NCBI RefSeq assembly: GCF_020075705.1
Contig: NZ_JAIQUM010000006.1
Location: 1-64,000 of the forward strand
DNA from: Metabacillus rhizolycopersici
GTDB taxonomy: Bacteria; Bacillota; Bacilli; Bacillales; Bacillaceae
Direction of reading: 5' to 3'
Length of the DNA: 64,000 bases
Under the pieces are notes generated by a model that saw only the letters and a program-made list of their open reading frames with translations, was not told where the DNA came from and made no database searches. The translations under genes were made by a program, and so were the position numbers. Each line of letters begins with the position of its first letter. Within the stretch, counting starts at the first letter, position 1. This document shows positions 8,503-17,594 of the stretch, piece by piece.

Positions 8503-10311
8503 ATGATAATCGATATCGAAAAATGGGGTAATCCTGAAAAGAAGATAAAAATATTATTAGTAGATGATCGTCCTGAAAATTTACTTGCACTTGAAAGTAT
8601 ACTTTCCTCACCAGACTTTCATTTAATCAGTGTTAATTCAGGAGAAGAGGCATTAAAGCAAGTGCTATTGGATGAGATTGCTGTTATTTTACTTGATGTA
8701 CAAATGCCAGGAATGGATGGCTTTGAAACAGCAAGATTGATAAAATCTCGTGAGAAATCAAAACAAATTCCTATTATTTTCTTAACAGCCATTAGTCAGG
8801 CTTTAGAACATGTTAAAGAAGGTTATCACGCAGGTGCTATCGATTATATATTTAAACCTTTTCACCCTGAAACATTGAAGATGAAAATCGAAGCTTTCAT
8901 AAAAATCTATCAATATCAAGAACAAATTAAGTTGCAAAATGAAGTATTGAAAGTTACTGGTGAAACATTGGTTGATACACTAGTTACATTAGATGAAACA
9001 GGGAAGATGTTAACAATTAACCCAGCAATAATCAAAATGTTTGGCTATACAGTAGAGGAATTAATCGATCAGCCAATTGACCTTATTGTTCCTGATCTAA
9101 CTGGTTATTTATCGGAACCTAAAAACATAGGAAAGATTATAGAAACCTTTGCTTTTCGAAAGAATATGAACAGCTTTCCTGCTGACATTCAAATAGGAGA
9201 AGCAAAAATTGAAGGAAAGCGTGTTTATATATGTTCAATCCGAGATGTCACTAAACGAAAGCTAATAGAGGAAGAACGTTTTCGTAAAATATTTGAAGCA
9301 ACACCTTGTCTTGTGTCGTTGCAATCGGTAAAAGACTGGAGCTATATCAATGTAAATAAGAGTTGGTTGACTCACTCAGGGTATAATCACTATGATGAAG
9401 TCATTAATCATTCATCGGAATCTTTAAAATACATCTTTCATTCAGAAGATAGTAGCGAAACGATTGTCGAGACGAAAGATCTCCTCCATCCCGTTCAAAG
9501 CAGTAGAATTAAGTATTTAAACAAATCCGGAGAATTACGAGAAGGATTATTGTCGACTGAATTTATGGATATTCATGGGGAGGATTGCGTTTTATCTGTT
9601 ATTACTGATATTACAGATAGGGTATTAGTCGAAAATGAAATGGCAAGGTTAGACCGCTTAAACCTGGTCGGTGAGATGGCGTCAGGAATTGTCCACGAAG
9701 TACGGAATCCGATGACAACGATACGTGGATTTTTACAAATGTCCAAGGATTTTCCTTCCGCTGAATTTATTGATATTATGATTGAAGAGTTAGATAGAGC
9801 TCATAGTATCATTACTGAATTTCTTTCTGTTTCAAAAATGGATAGCTCAGCTCGAATATGGAAGGATTTAAATGAGATTATCAATAACTTGTTTCCGCTT
9901 ATCCAGGCAAAAGCGATGTACGCTGATCATTATGTACATCTTGATTTAGATAATTGTCCTGTTTTGGAAATAAATGAACGGGAAATCCGACAATTAATCT
10001 TAAACCTTACCATGAACGGTTTAGATGCAATGACTTCAGGAGGCAGACTGACGATCAAAACATATCAGCAAGATAATGAAGTCGTTTTAGCGATACAAGA
10101 TGAAGGTAATGGAATAAAGCAAGAGATCATCGATAAAATTGGTACACCTTTTTTTAGTACAAAGAAAAATGGCACTGGTCTTGGTCTATCCATTTGTAAA
10201 AAAATAGTTTCCGAGCACAATGCAGCAATAAAGATAAAAACAAGTAACGAGGGTACAACATTTTTTGTTCATTTTACGATTCAGGAAAGTCGAGAAGATA
10301 TGTTAATCTAG
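8503..10311 (+). CDS. Receiver-PAS-PAS histidine kinase
   Basis: A soluble protein of 602 residues. I choose the ATG at 8503, because GAGGAG at 8488-8493 abuts the ATG at 8494 but is well spaced for 8503. An N-terminal receiver (VDDRPENLLALES; Asp near residue 64 in LLDVQMPGMDG) is followed by two PAS domains (about 150-250 and 255-365), a KinA/KinE-like dimerisation domain with His near 397 (SGIVHEVRNPMTTIRGF) and an ATPase domain (LNLTMNGLDAM, GTGLGLSICK). The HEVRNP motif is shared with sporulation kinases. Probably co-transcribed with the preceding hybrid kinase. No separate output regulator lies nearby, so the target is elsewhere. Confidence 0.88.
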   Translation: MIIDIEKWGNPEKKIKILLVDDRPENLLALESILSSPDFHLISVNSGEEALKQVLLDEIAVILLDVQMPGMDGFETARLIKSREKSKQIPIIFLTAISQALEHVKEGYHAGAIDYIFKPFHPETLKMKIEAFIKIYQYQEQIKLQNEVLKVTGETLVDTLVTLDETGKMLTINPAIIKMFGYTVEELIDQPIDLIVPDLTGYLSEPKNIGKIIETFAFRKNMNSFPADIQIGEAKIEGKRVYICSIRDVTKRKLIEEERFRKIFEATPCLVSLQSVKDWSYINVNKSWLTHSGYNHYDEVINHSSESLKYIFHSEDSSETIVETKDLLHPVQSSRIKYLNKSGELREGLLSTEFMDIHGEDCVLSVITDITDRVLVENEMARLDRLNLVGEMASGIVHEVRNPMTTIRGFLQMSKDFPSAEFIDIMIEELDRAHSIITEFLSVSKMDSSARIWKDLNEIINNLFPLIQAKAMYADHYVHLDLDNCPVLEINEREIRQLILNLTMNGLDAMTSGGRLTIKTYQQDNEVVLAIQDEGNGIKQEIIDKIGTPFFSTKKNGTGLGLSICKKIVSEHNAAIKIKTSNEGTTFFVHFTIQESREDMLI

Positions 10312-10509
10312 AATTTAAGATGTAAGGAATTGGCGTATAAATCGATTGTCGTTTTAGGACATAGTGAATATTATCCGAAATTCGGATTTATGACAGCCTA
10401 TGAAAAGGGAATTATAGTTTCATTTGAAATGCCAAGTGAAGCATTTATGATCATTGAATTGATACCAAACTCTCCTGAGAAACGTTCATGGTATTGTGAA
10501 GTATTCTGA
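10312..10509 (+). pseudogene. C-terminal remnant of a GNAT N-acetyltransferase
   Basis: The frame starting directly after the kinase stop codon reads RCKELAYKSIVVLGHSEYY, then PKFGF, and runs to a TGA at 10507-10509. This is the end of a YhbS-like GNAT acetyltransferase, where VLGHxEYYPxFGF is characteristic. The N-terminal two thirds, including the acetyl-CoA-binding loop, are absent and there is no start codon. It is in the same frame as the kinase, separated from it by a single TAG. A deletion that fused the end of the kinase gene region to an acetyltransferase gene would explain it. Confidence 0.7.
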
Positions 10510-10558
10510 ACCATTTTCAATCGTTTAATCAAAGAAAAAAGGTAAAAGACTAAATAGT

Positions 10559-10594
10559 AAACGCTTGGATTATTAGTTTATCCAAGCGTTTTTG
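10559..10594 (+). terminator. Intrinsic terminator after the kinase genes
   Basis: AAACGCTTGGAT pairs with ATCCAAGCGTTT around a nine-base loop, followed by a T-run. Confidence 0.8.
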
Positions 10595-10603
10595 TTTGGT
10601 ATG

Positions 10604-10649
10604 AAAAAGGTGACCCAAATAATCACATTACGCGATCTTTTGGGTCACC
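10604..10649 (-). terminator. Intrinsic terminator of the yoaDCB operon
   Basis: GGTGACCCAAA (10609-10619) pairs with TTTGGGTCACC (10639-10649). On the minus strand the hairpin is followed by five T, 13 bases after the yoaB stop. Confidence 0.8.
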
Positions 10650-10661
10650 CTTTACTATTTG

Positions 10662-11906
10662 TTATGAAACTAGTGAAGTTTTTTCTTTCCGCATTTCTTC
10701 TTCTTCTGGTACACGAATGAATTTTGTAATAATTGAACTAGCTAGATAGAGCACTGCAAAAATCCAAACAACGCCTTCAGCACCGACTGAACCAATAAAG
10801 ATCATTGCGATTGCTGGTGCAACGAATGTAGATAAACCAGCAGCGAAATTTAAGATTGACATTGCAGCACCTTTATTCTCGCCAGCAACAGATGGAACTA
10901 GTGCACCGATTGGAACGTAAGCGGCTAACATCGCACCCCAAATAAAGCCAACGATGCTTGTTATAACAAGATTTCCGTTTGTAAGAACTGGAGTATAGTA
11001 GAGTAGAAGACTGAAAACAGCACATCCGACTCCACCGAACCAAATGATTGTGTTTTTCCAACCGAATTTATCGCCAACTACGCCAAACACTAAATTGAAA
11101 ATAATATTTCCTATGAAGATCGTACCCCATAATTGCAACCAAACTGTTGTTTCAATCCCATGTTCAGCCATGTGCATTGGTAAGAATACCGGGAATCCGT
11201 ATGATCCAAGACTATTGATAATTCTGACAACTCCACCGGCAGCTACACGTGGATTCGACTTCAAAATGGTGATTCCTTTTAATAATTCTTGAACTTTTTC
11301 TTTTGTGCTATTTATTTGTTTCTTTTCAAATTTATCTTTGTTTAAAACTAAAGCAAAAAACGTACCGATACATACCCAGAAAATAGAGGTCCATAATGTA
11401 TTGACATAACCTAAATATTGAATCGCGTAGCTTGAATACCAAGCACCAAGTACCATCATACCTGCGCAATAAGCAAACCAGAACCAACCGACAGCAGAAC
11501 TTAATTTCTTTTGAGGTGTTCGATAAATGACCCATGTTAAAAAAGAATAAACAAATAGAGGATAGCCAAACCCTTTAATAAAATATGTGAGTAGCATAAC
11601 CGGGTAATTCATCGTTTCAAAACCAAAAGAGATAAACCCTGCAGTTCCAATGACATAAAATAATAGTCCCATTGACATCGTACGTTTTGGACCGAATACA
11701 TCTAAACAAACGCCTGAAAACCATGACGAAAGTGCAATAGAAATTCCGTATACAGTAAAAATAGCCGCTGACTGCTGAACAGTCAATCCGCTTTCGATTA
11801 GGAATGGACTTAACCAGCCGGCTTCAAGCCCGTCTCCCATCATAAAAAGCATAACACCCAAAAAACCCCAACTTAAACTTTTTGGTATTCCGATTTTATC
11901 TAACAT
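10662..11906 (-). CDS. yoaB: MFS transporter, RbtT/DalT/CsbX-like (YoaB)
   Basis: About 414 residues with twelve predicted membrane segments. KGFGYPLFVYSFLTWVIYRTP and AVGWFWFAYCAGM are typical of the RbtT/DalT/CsbX polyol/2-oxoacid branch of the major facilitator superfamily. The ATG at 11906 has GGAGAG six bases upstream and is preferred over the upstream ATG at 11933. It ends an operon ordered dehydrogenase-FGGY kinase-MFS behind an S-box riboswitch, the same order and control as B. subtilis yoaDCB. It probably moves a sugar-like or sulfur-containing compound across the membrane; the substrate is not known. Confidence 0.82.
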   Translation of the reverse strand: MLDKIGIPKSLSWGFLGVMLFMMGDGLEAGWLSPFLIESGLTVQQSAAIFTVYGISIALSSWFSGVCLDVFGPKRTMSMGLLFYVIGTAGFISFGFETMNYPVMLLTYFIKGFGYPLFVYSFLTWVIYRTPQKKLSSAVGWFWFAYCAGMMVLGAWYSSYAIQYLGYVNTLWTSIFWVCIGTFFALVLNKDKFEKKQINSTKEKVQELLKGITILKSNPRVAAGGVVRIINSLGSYGFPVFLPMHMAEHGIETTVWLQLWGTIFIGNIIFNLVFGVVGDKFGWKNTIIWFGGVGCAVFSLLLYYTPVLTNGNLVITSIVGFIWGAMLAAYVPIGALVPSVAGENKGAAMSILNFAAGLSTFVAPAIAMIFIGSVGAEGVVWIFAVLYLASSIITKFIRVPEEEEMRKEKTSLVS

Positions 11907-11939
11907 TGCATTCTCTCCATCCATCTCTATCATTAATTT

Positions 11940-13397
11940 TTAATTGCACGTATTTTCATTCATTTCTAAAAAGAAATGTTGTCCTCTTAACCATTCATCA
12001 TACTTGACGTTATCTTTCCTATTATCAGGAGTAATCACTTTGATATCGCCTGATAAAGCATCAGTTAATCCTAATGACTGATTACATATTGCAGCAGCAC
12101 CGACAACGGAGGCCTGATTGAATCCTTGACGAATGCGAACTTCCTTTTGCAAGAGGTTGGCGATAAATTTAGTTAAGGTTTTACTTTGAAAACCGCCGCC
12201 ACATGCCCATACATATGGTAATTCAATAGAAGTTACTTCACATAATCTGTCAAAATTCCATTTAATAGAGCAAGCGATTTCCCAAAGTGCTGATGCAACA
12301 AAATGAGCACGACTTAAGTGTTGGTCTAATGGAACATTAAAAATGAATCCGCCCTTTTTAGTGGCATTTTTCTCATCACTAAGATACATACCTAATGCTG
12401 ATACACAATCAAAGCCCTCAAGCTTACTCAATTCATCTTCCATTTGTTGATAGCTTTCATTTTTGTAGAAAATATTTTTTAATTTCTGATAATTAAGTCC
12501 AGTGATACCTGGATTTGTTTCTAGGAGCCAGCGGTTTTTATGCGTATGAGAATTTGTCCATGCGCGTTTTTCGTGATCTACTTGACAATGATCGATTATT
12601 TTACAAATCGGTGTGGTCGTACCAGACACAATGACGACATCGTTATTCTCGGCAAATGTACTTTCAATTGCTAACTGTGTATCACCGCCACCGACAATGA
12701 TCAACACGTCATTGGTTAATCCTAGCTCCCTGGCCATTGCAGGTGTAATTTGTCCAAGGATTGTCCCAGACCATTTCAGTTCTGGTAATGAATCTAGAGC
12801 GAGTCCAAATTGCTCACACACCACTTCAGACCAATCATTTTTCTGCACATCATAGAGTAACGTTTCAGTTGCTTGTGATGGCTCATAAACGAGAACATCA
12901 CTTAATTTATATGTAACCCAATCACTAAGACTAGTAAACGTTGCTAGCTTGTCCCAGAGGTGGGGTTGCTTCTTTTTTAAGGCAACTAGCTTTAATGCTG
13001 AAAACAAAGTAGAAGGTGAGCGACCAGTAGTTTGAAAAATCAATTCTGAATCTGGCAACATACGCTCCCATTCCCGGCCTCTATTATCAATATTTGGTAA
13101 GCCTAAAAATGAGTGATTTTCTACATCTAATAGAACAATACCTTGTCGTTGACTTGTCGATGTGATTGCCTTGATTGCAACATGAGGTACACTTGCTAGC
13201 GCTTTTTTTGCTAACTGAACAAGCTGTTCCCAAAGCAAATCAGGTGAAAAGTAACGACTGTCAGGATAAAGTGGTTCTATTTCATAATGAATATCTTCTC
13301 GTTCCAAAGCTAAGATCTCACCTGACGTCGTAATGATTGCCACTCTTGCATTACCAGTACCAATATCAAATACTAAATAACCATCTTTTATCGCCAC
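11940..13397 (-). CDS. yoaC: FGGY-family carbohydrate kinase (YoaC)
   Basis: About 485 residues. VFDIGTGNARVAI near the N-terminus and GGGDTQLA, VSGTTTPIC and ACGGGFQSK further on are the phosphate, adenosine and hinge motifs of FGGY sugar kinases; the protein recalls the LsrK/YgcE branch. The GTG at 13397 is preferred: AAGGAGG lies eight bases upstream and overlaps the alternative GTG at 13406. It lies 17 bases after yoaD. S-box control implies expression when S-adenosylmethionine is low, so its substrate may derive from methionine or SAM metabolism; this is inference. Confidence 0.83.
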   Translation of the reverse strand: MAIKDGYLVFDIGTGNARVAIITTSGEILALEREDIHYEIEPLYPDSRYFSPDLLWEQLVQLAKKALASVPHVAIKAITSTSQRQGIVLLDVENHSFLGLPNIDNRGREWERMLPDSELIFQTTGRSPSTLFSALKLVALKKKQPHLWDKLATFTSLSDWVTYKLSDVLVYEPSQATETLLYDVQKNDWSEVVCEQFGLALDSLPELKWSGTILGQITPAMARELGLTNDVLIIVGGGDTQLAIESTFAENNDVVIVSGTTTPICKIIDHCQVDHEKRAWTNSHTHKNRWLLETNPGITGLNYQKLKNIFYKNESYQQMEDELSKLEGFDCVSALGMYLSDEKNATKKGGFIFNVPLDQHLSRAHFVASALWEIACSIKWNFDRLCEVTSIELPYVWACGGGFQSKTLTKFIANLLQKEVRIRQGFNQASVVGAAAICNQSLGLTDALSGDIKVITPDNRKDNVKYDEWLRGQHFFLEMNENTCN

Positions 13398-13413
13398 ATC
13401 TAGCACCTCCTTC

Positions 13414-14415
13414 TTATGACTTTTCTTCTAGGTTTTTACGATTAAAAAGGGTAGGGATATCAAGTGTATGTTGTGTAAACCACTTCGTTAATGCTTGATT
13501 CATAATTGATACGTGATGGTCTTCAACCTCAAAACTTGCGCCGGCAAGGTGAGGTGTAGCTAACACATTTGGTAGTTTGATTATTTCATAGTCACTATGG
13601 TCAGGTGGCTCATTGTAAAATACATCTAAAATGGCTCCACGAATTTTTTGTTCTTTTAAAACGTGAACAAGAGCATTTCTTTCTACGACTACAGCTCTTG
13701 ACGTATTGACTAAGATTGCATCTTTTTTCATGAGTCCTAAATAATGTTCATCAATCATCCCGATTGTTTCTTCAGTTCGAGGGAGATGAATAGAGACAAC
13801 ATCACTAGTTGAAAAAACCTCTTCCAAAGAAGCTTGAATATGGTTAGGATTTTGACTTTCTACATAAGGATCATAATATTGAATGGTGCATTGGAACCCT
13901 TCAAGAACAGTTGCGATTCGTCTGCCAACAGCTCCAAAACCAACCATGCCAATAGTTTTTCCGCTAATCTCATTTCCTTTAAACTTTAAATAGGCTTGCA
14001 AGTAGTCGCCATCCCATTTTTCTTGCATCAACCATTCGGAAGAAGGAATGGTATGTCTTAGAAATGTAATGAGGTTTCCGACGAACAGTTCAGCAACCGC
14101 TTGAGCATTTCGTGCTGGCGTAAAAAAGACAGGAATTCCTCTTTTGCTAGCTGCTTCAACCTCAACATTTGAAGGCATGCCACGACATACACCTACAAAT
14201 TTCAATTCTGGTACTTCAGCAAATACGTTTTCCGTTACTTTATCTAACTCAGCAATTAATCCTTCAGCATTTTCTTCTTTTAATAGAGAGATTAACTCTA
14301 ATTCGTTAAATGCCTGACCATGTTCTTTCCAAGGGCGATAGGTTACATCGCCAAATAATTCTTTTAATTCTGAAAGACCCGTATCGTTATAGGGTGCTGT
14401 AACAAGAATGTTCAT
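13414..14415 (-). CDS. yoaD: D-isomer-specific 2-hydroxyacid dehydrogenase (YoaD)
   Basis: 333 residues. The Rossmann motif GMVGFGAVGRRIA near residue 160, NTSRAVVVERNAL with the substrate-binding Arg, DVFYNEPP with the Glu, and TPHLAGASFE with the catalytic His define the family that includes 3-phosphoglycerate and formate dehydrogenases. It should oxidise or reduce a 2-hydroxyacid with NAD(P). It lacks the C-terminal ACT/ASB regulatory domain of full-length SerA enzymes. First gene of the S-box-controlled operon, with GGGAGAG in front of the start. Confidence 0.85.
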   Translation of the reverse strand: MNILVTAPYNDTGLSELKELFGDVTYRPWKEHGQAFNELELISLLKEENAEGLIAELDKVTENVFAEVPELKFVGVCRGMPSNVEVEAASKRGIPVFFTPARNAQAVAELFVGNLITFLRHTIPSSEWLMQEKWDGDYLQAYLKFKGNEISGKTIGMVGFGAVGRRIATVLEGFQCTIQYYDPYVESQNPNHIQASLEEVFSTSDVVSIHLPRTEETIGMIDEHYLGLMKKDAILVNTSRAVVVERNALVHVLKEQKIRGAILDVFYNEPPDHSDYEIIKLPNVLATPHLAGASFEVEDHHVSIMNQALTKWFTQHTLDIPTLFNRKNLEEKS

Positions 14416-14470
14416 TTTCTTTCTCTCCCTGTTGTGTTATACACTTTACAATCCATTTTTGAGCTAATAA

Positions 14471-14506
14471 AACAAAAAATCTCTTCCCGAAAAAACGGAA
14501 AGAGAT
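14471..14506 (-). terminator. S-box riboswitch terminator hairpin
   Basis: On the minus strand ATCTCTTTCCG pairs with CGGGAAGAGAT (one G-U pair) around six T, then a T-rich tail. The 5' arm segment CTCTTTC can instead pair with GAAAGAG just after the aptamer (plus positions 14553-14559), giving an anti-terminator. Confidence 0.85.
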
Positions 14507-14555
14507 AATGACTTCATAATATCGTCCTAAAAACAATAAAATAAAAGGTCAACTC

Positions 14556-14646
14556 TTTCTATCTTTCAAGCTCTGCTTGCTGGAATTGGCACAATAATGT
14601 TGCCGAGGTTTCGTAGGGCCAGTCCCTCCACCTCTCTTGATAGAAA
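14556..14646 (-). ncRNA. SAM-I (S-box) riboswitch aptamer
   Basis: Read on the minus strand, the closing helix TTTCTATC/GATAGAAA encloses the S-box core blocks AAGAGAGGTGGAGGGACTGG, CCCTACGAAACCTCGGCAAC, and GTGCCAATTCCAGCAAGC followed by GAAAGAT. All conserved S-box blocks are present in order. It is followed by an anti-terminator/terminator pair before yoaD, so SAM binding should stop transcription. Confidence 0.95.
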
Positions 14647-14699
14647 AAATTACAAGATTTATTTTAATTAAATTGTCTAAGTGTTAAAGAATAAATTAA

Positions 14700-14728
14700 A
14701 TATTATATAAATTTAGAAAAAATGTCAA
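14700..14728 (-). promoter_or_regulatory. SigmaA promoter of the yoaDCB operon
   Basis: On the minus strand TTGACA (14723-14728) and TAATAT (14700-14705) are separated by 17 bases, placing the start of transcription about 45-50 bases before the S-box. Confidence 0.75.
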
Positions 14729-14985
14729 TCTATTTTCTAAACTTTTAGAAAGATTGATTTAATATGGTATAATCAGAATGGATTTTTGATCACTGATTAA
14801 CTGATAGTAAGTTTCTATCGTCAAAGATTTAGCGGATACAATGGGGTCTAAGCAAGTGATAAACTAGCTATAATGGTTAGAAAATCGTAGACTAACGAAA
14901 AGCTCCATAATACACTCTATTCAGTAGAGTAAATAGAAAACTACAATTGTTGAAATCTACAATTTATTACGAAAGGATATTAAGC

Positions 14986-17040
14986 ATGAAATCATATATT
15001 GATATAGAGAATGGTGTTGTTCCGTCCGTTTGTTCTCTTGATTGTCCAGATCAATGTGGATTACTCATTCACAAAGAAGAAGGGAAAATCGTGAAAGTTA
15101 CTGGTGATCCAGATCATCCAATAACGAAAGGGAATATCTGTAATAAGGTTCGGAATATGGGAGAACGAATTTATGATCAAAAGCGTGTGAAAACGCCTTT
15201 GAAGCGCGTTGGTGAAAAAGGTGAAGGAAAGTTTGTACCAATTAGCTGGGATGAAGCGATTGATACAATCACCACAAAATGGAATAATTTAATTGAAGAG
15301 GAAGGACCTGAATCGATTCTTCCTTATAGCTTCTATGGAAATATGGGGAATCTTAGTGCAGAAGGAATGGATCGTCGGTTCTTTAGCCGTCTTGGATCAA
15401 GTCAACTTGACCGTACCATCTGTTCAGCCGCTGGTTCAGTAGGCTATAGCTATACAATGGGTGGAAGCTTTGGTACAGATCCAGAAGACACAACTGAAAC
15501 TAAGTTGTTTATTCTGTGGGGAATTAACGCCGTGAGTACGAATATGCACCAAATAACGATCGCACAAAAGGCAAGAAAAAACGGGGCGAAAATGGTCGTC
15601 ATAGACGTTCATAAAAATCAAACTGGACGGATGGCAGATTGGTTTATTCCGATTTTTCCTGGTACCGATGGTGCGCTCGCATTAGGACTCATGCATATTC
15701 TTTACAAAGAAAACTTAGTTGATCGTAAGTTTTTAGCAGAATATACAGTTGGTTCTGATGAGCTAGAAAAACATATCGAGCAATATCATCCACAAATGGT
15801 TTCGGAGATCACAGGAGTTCCTGTAGATGACATTTATAAATTAGCTCGGATGTATGGGACGACTTCTCCTTCATTAATCCGAATTGGAAATGGTCTCCAA
15901 CATCATGACAATGGCGGGATGATCACAAGGACGATCGTCTGTTTACCTGCTTTAGTAGGACAGTGGTTAGTGAAGGGGGGAGGTGCTGTTAAATCGAATT
16001 CTGGTTTCTTAGAATTTAATAAACAAGCACTGCAACGCCCAGACCTTCAAAAAACGAAGACGAGAACAATCAATATGAATCAAATCGGCAAAGCGTTACT
16101 TGAAACGAAGGATCCAATTCGCTCTTTGTTTATTTACAGTAGTAACCCAGCTGTTGTTGCTCCCGAGGCTAATAAAGTAAGAGAGGGATTAGCTCGACAA
16201 GATTTATTTACCGTTGTTCATGATTTATTTTTGACGGAAACAGCTATGTATGCAGATATTGTCTTGCCTGCTACATCAGCCTTTGAAAATACGGATTTTT
16301 ATACGTGTTACTGGCATAATCATATTCATTTACATGAACCTGTCATTGGGCCATATGGAGAAAGTAAATCGAACACAGAGGTATTCCGATTACTTGCGAA
16401 AGCATTAGGATTTGAAGAGCAAGCACTGAAAGATAACGACGAAGAATTAATTAAACAAGCGCTAAGTGATTTATCGAATCCGTTTTTGCCTGATTTAACA
16501 TATGAAAAATTAAAAGAGCAACGCTATATTAAAGCAAGTAATACAAATAACTTTTTGAACTATCTTAATACACCTAGTGGAAAGATTGAATTATATTCGA
16601 AAAAGATGGAACAAGACGGCTATTCGCCACTTCCTACGTATACACCACTAGTGGAAGAAGAAGATTATCCATTTTTATTTGTACCTGGACCGAATCATAA
16701 CTTCTTAAACTCTACGTTCTCTAATAATGAGAAGCACATAAAGCTTGAAAAAGAACCTAAATTATTTATGAATCAACAGGACGCAGATCTTCGAGGAATT
16801 GAAAATGGTACAACTGTCCGTATCTGGAATGATCGTGGGGAATGTGAGCTTACCGTTTCCGTTGGTGATCATGTCCTACCGGGTGTTGTCGTAAGTCAAG
16901 GGCTTTGGTCAGACATGCCAGGAAAAAAACAATTAGTGAATGCCTTAACACCAGATCGAGCTGCGGATATGGGTGGAGGCGCTGCGTTTTTCTCGGGACG
17001 TGTGGATGTAGAAGCAATAGGTAAAGACAGCACAGTATAA
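14986..17040 (+). CDS. yoaE: Molybdopterin oxidoreductase (YoaE; formate dehydrogenase/DMSO reductase superfamily)
   Basis: 684 residues from the ATG at 14986, which has GAAAGGA at an appropriate distance; the upstream in-frame TTG lacks a site. The N-terminal VCSLDCPDQCGL with a further Cys in KGNICNKVRNM forms the iron-sulfur domain, followed by molybdopterin regions (SYSFYGNMGNLS-like stretch, LWGINAVSTNMH, PGTDGALALGLMH) and a C-terminal dinucleotide-binding domain. No twin-arginine signal is visible, so it is probably cytoplasmic. Divergent from yoaDCB, as in B. subtilis. Substrate unknown. Confidence 0.85.
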   Translation: MKSYIDIENGVVPSVCSLDCPDQCGLLIHKEEGKIVKVTGDPDHPITKGNICNKVRNMGERIYDQKRVKTPLKRVGEKGEGKFVPISWDEAIDTITTKWNNLIEEEGPESILPYSFYGNMGNLSAEGMDRRFFSRLGSSQLDRTICSAAGSVGYSYTMGGSFGTDPEDTTETKLFILWGINAVSTNMHQITIAQKARKNGAKMVVIDVHKNQTGRMADWFIPIFPGTDGALALGLMHILYKENLVDRKFLAEYTVGSDELEKHIEQYHPQMVSEITGVPVDDIYKLARMYGTTSPSLIRIGNGLQHHDNGGMITRTIVCLPALVGQWLVKGGGAVKSNSGFLEFNKQALQRPDLQKTKTRTINMNQIGKALLETKDPIRSLFIYSSNPAVVAPEANKVREGLARQDLFTVVHDLFLTETAMYADIVLPATSAFENTDFYTCYWHNHIHLHEPVIGPYGESKSNTEVFRLLAKALGFEEQALKDNDEELIKQALSDLSNPFLPDLTYEKLKEQRYIKASNTNNFLNYLNTPSGKIELYSKKMEQDGYSPLPTYTPLVEEEDYPFLFVPGPNHNFLNSTFSNNEKHIKLEKEPKLFMNQQDADLRGIENGTTVRIWNDRGECELTVSVGDHVLPGVVVSQGLWSDMPGKKQLVNALTPDRAADMGGGAAFFSGRVDVEAIGKDSTV

Positions 17041-17563
17041 AATTGGTCTTTTCTTTTGTAGATACGACAAAGTACTTGCCTTTTCGGTGAAATCACATAA
17101 GGTGCTAAAATAAGTTTAATAGAGAGTAAAGAAACAGTCCAATTCATCCGCAGATGAATTGGACTGTTTCTTTTACAAATCTTTATGGGTGATGAAAAAA
17201 GGAATTTAATAGATGTATGATAGACTTTTCTATTTTAATCGGGAGAACCATGATAACTAAATCAAATTTTCTCCATCTACTAATATTGTTATACCTTTCC
17301 ACTTAACTCAAATAATTTCAATTGAATTTTAGGGTGCAGTTTTCCAAATGAAATAGTTACTGCTATATAGCATTTTAAGTGTTGAAAATCCATTTAACAA
17401 TCCTTTTTATTCGAATTTTTCATAGATATTATTCTTTTTATTTATTTCACTTATGGAATCTAAGACGGTATACTTTTAATTGATTTAAAATTCCAAAAAT
17501 TAAGCATTCGCAATTAATTTAATATTTTTGTGTTTTAAGAACATGGTTCATATCTTTTCTTTT
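17041..17563. other. Intergenic region with terminator; otherwise featureless
   Basis: After the yoaE terminator (17131-17174) about 390 AT-rich bases carry no open frame longer than a few dozen codons and no hairpin that stands out. Confidence 0.6.
17131..17174. terminator. Strong intrinsic terminator after yoaE
   Basis: GAAACAGTCCAATTCATC pairs perfectly with GATGAATTGGACTGTTTC around a CGCA loop, followed by TTTT. Confidence 0.85.
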
Positions 17564-17577
17564 TGTAAGCGCTATCT
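17564..17577 (+). promoter_or_regulatory. Candidate CcpA cre site upstream of the fatty acid transporter
   Basis: TGTAAGCGCTATCT matches the CcpA cre consensus TGWAANCGNTNWCA at all but the last base. It lies about 180 bases upstream of the transporter start; catabolite repression of short-chain fatty acid uptake would be plausible. Confidence 0.45.
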
Positions 17578-17594
17578 TTTTGTTTGGTTAAAAA

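Noticed and set aside
14586..14606. TGGCAC...TTGC match resembling a Sigma54 promoter upstream of yoaE
   Set aside because: The spacing between GG and GC is too long, and the bases are conserved parts of the S-box aptamer on the other strand.
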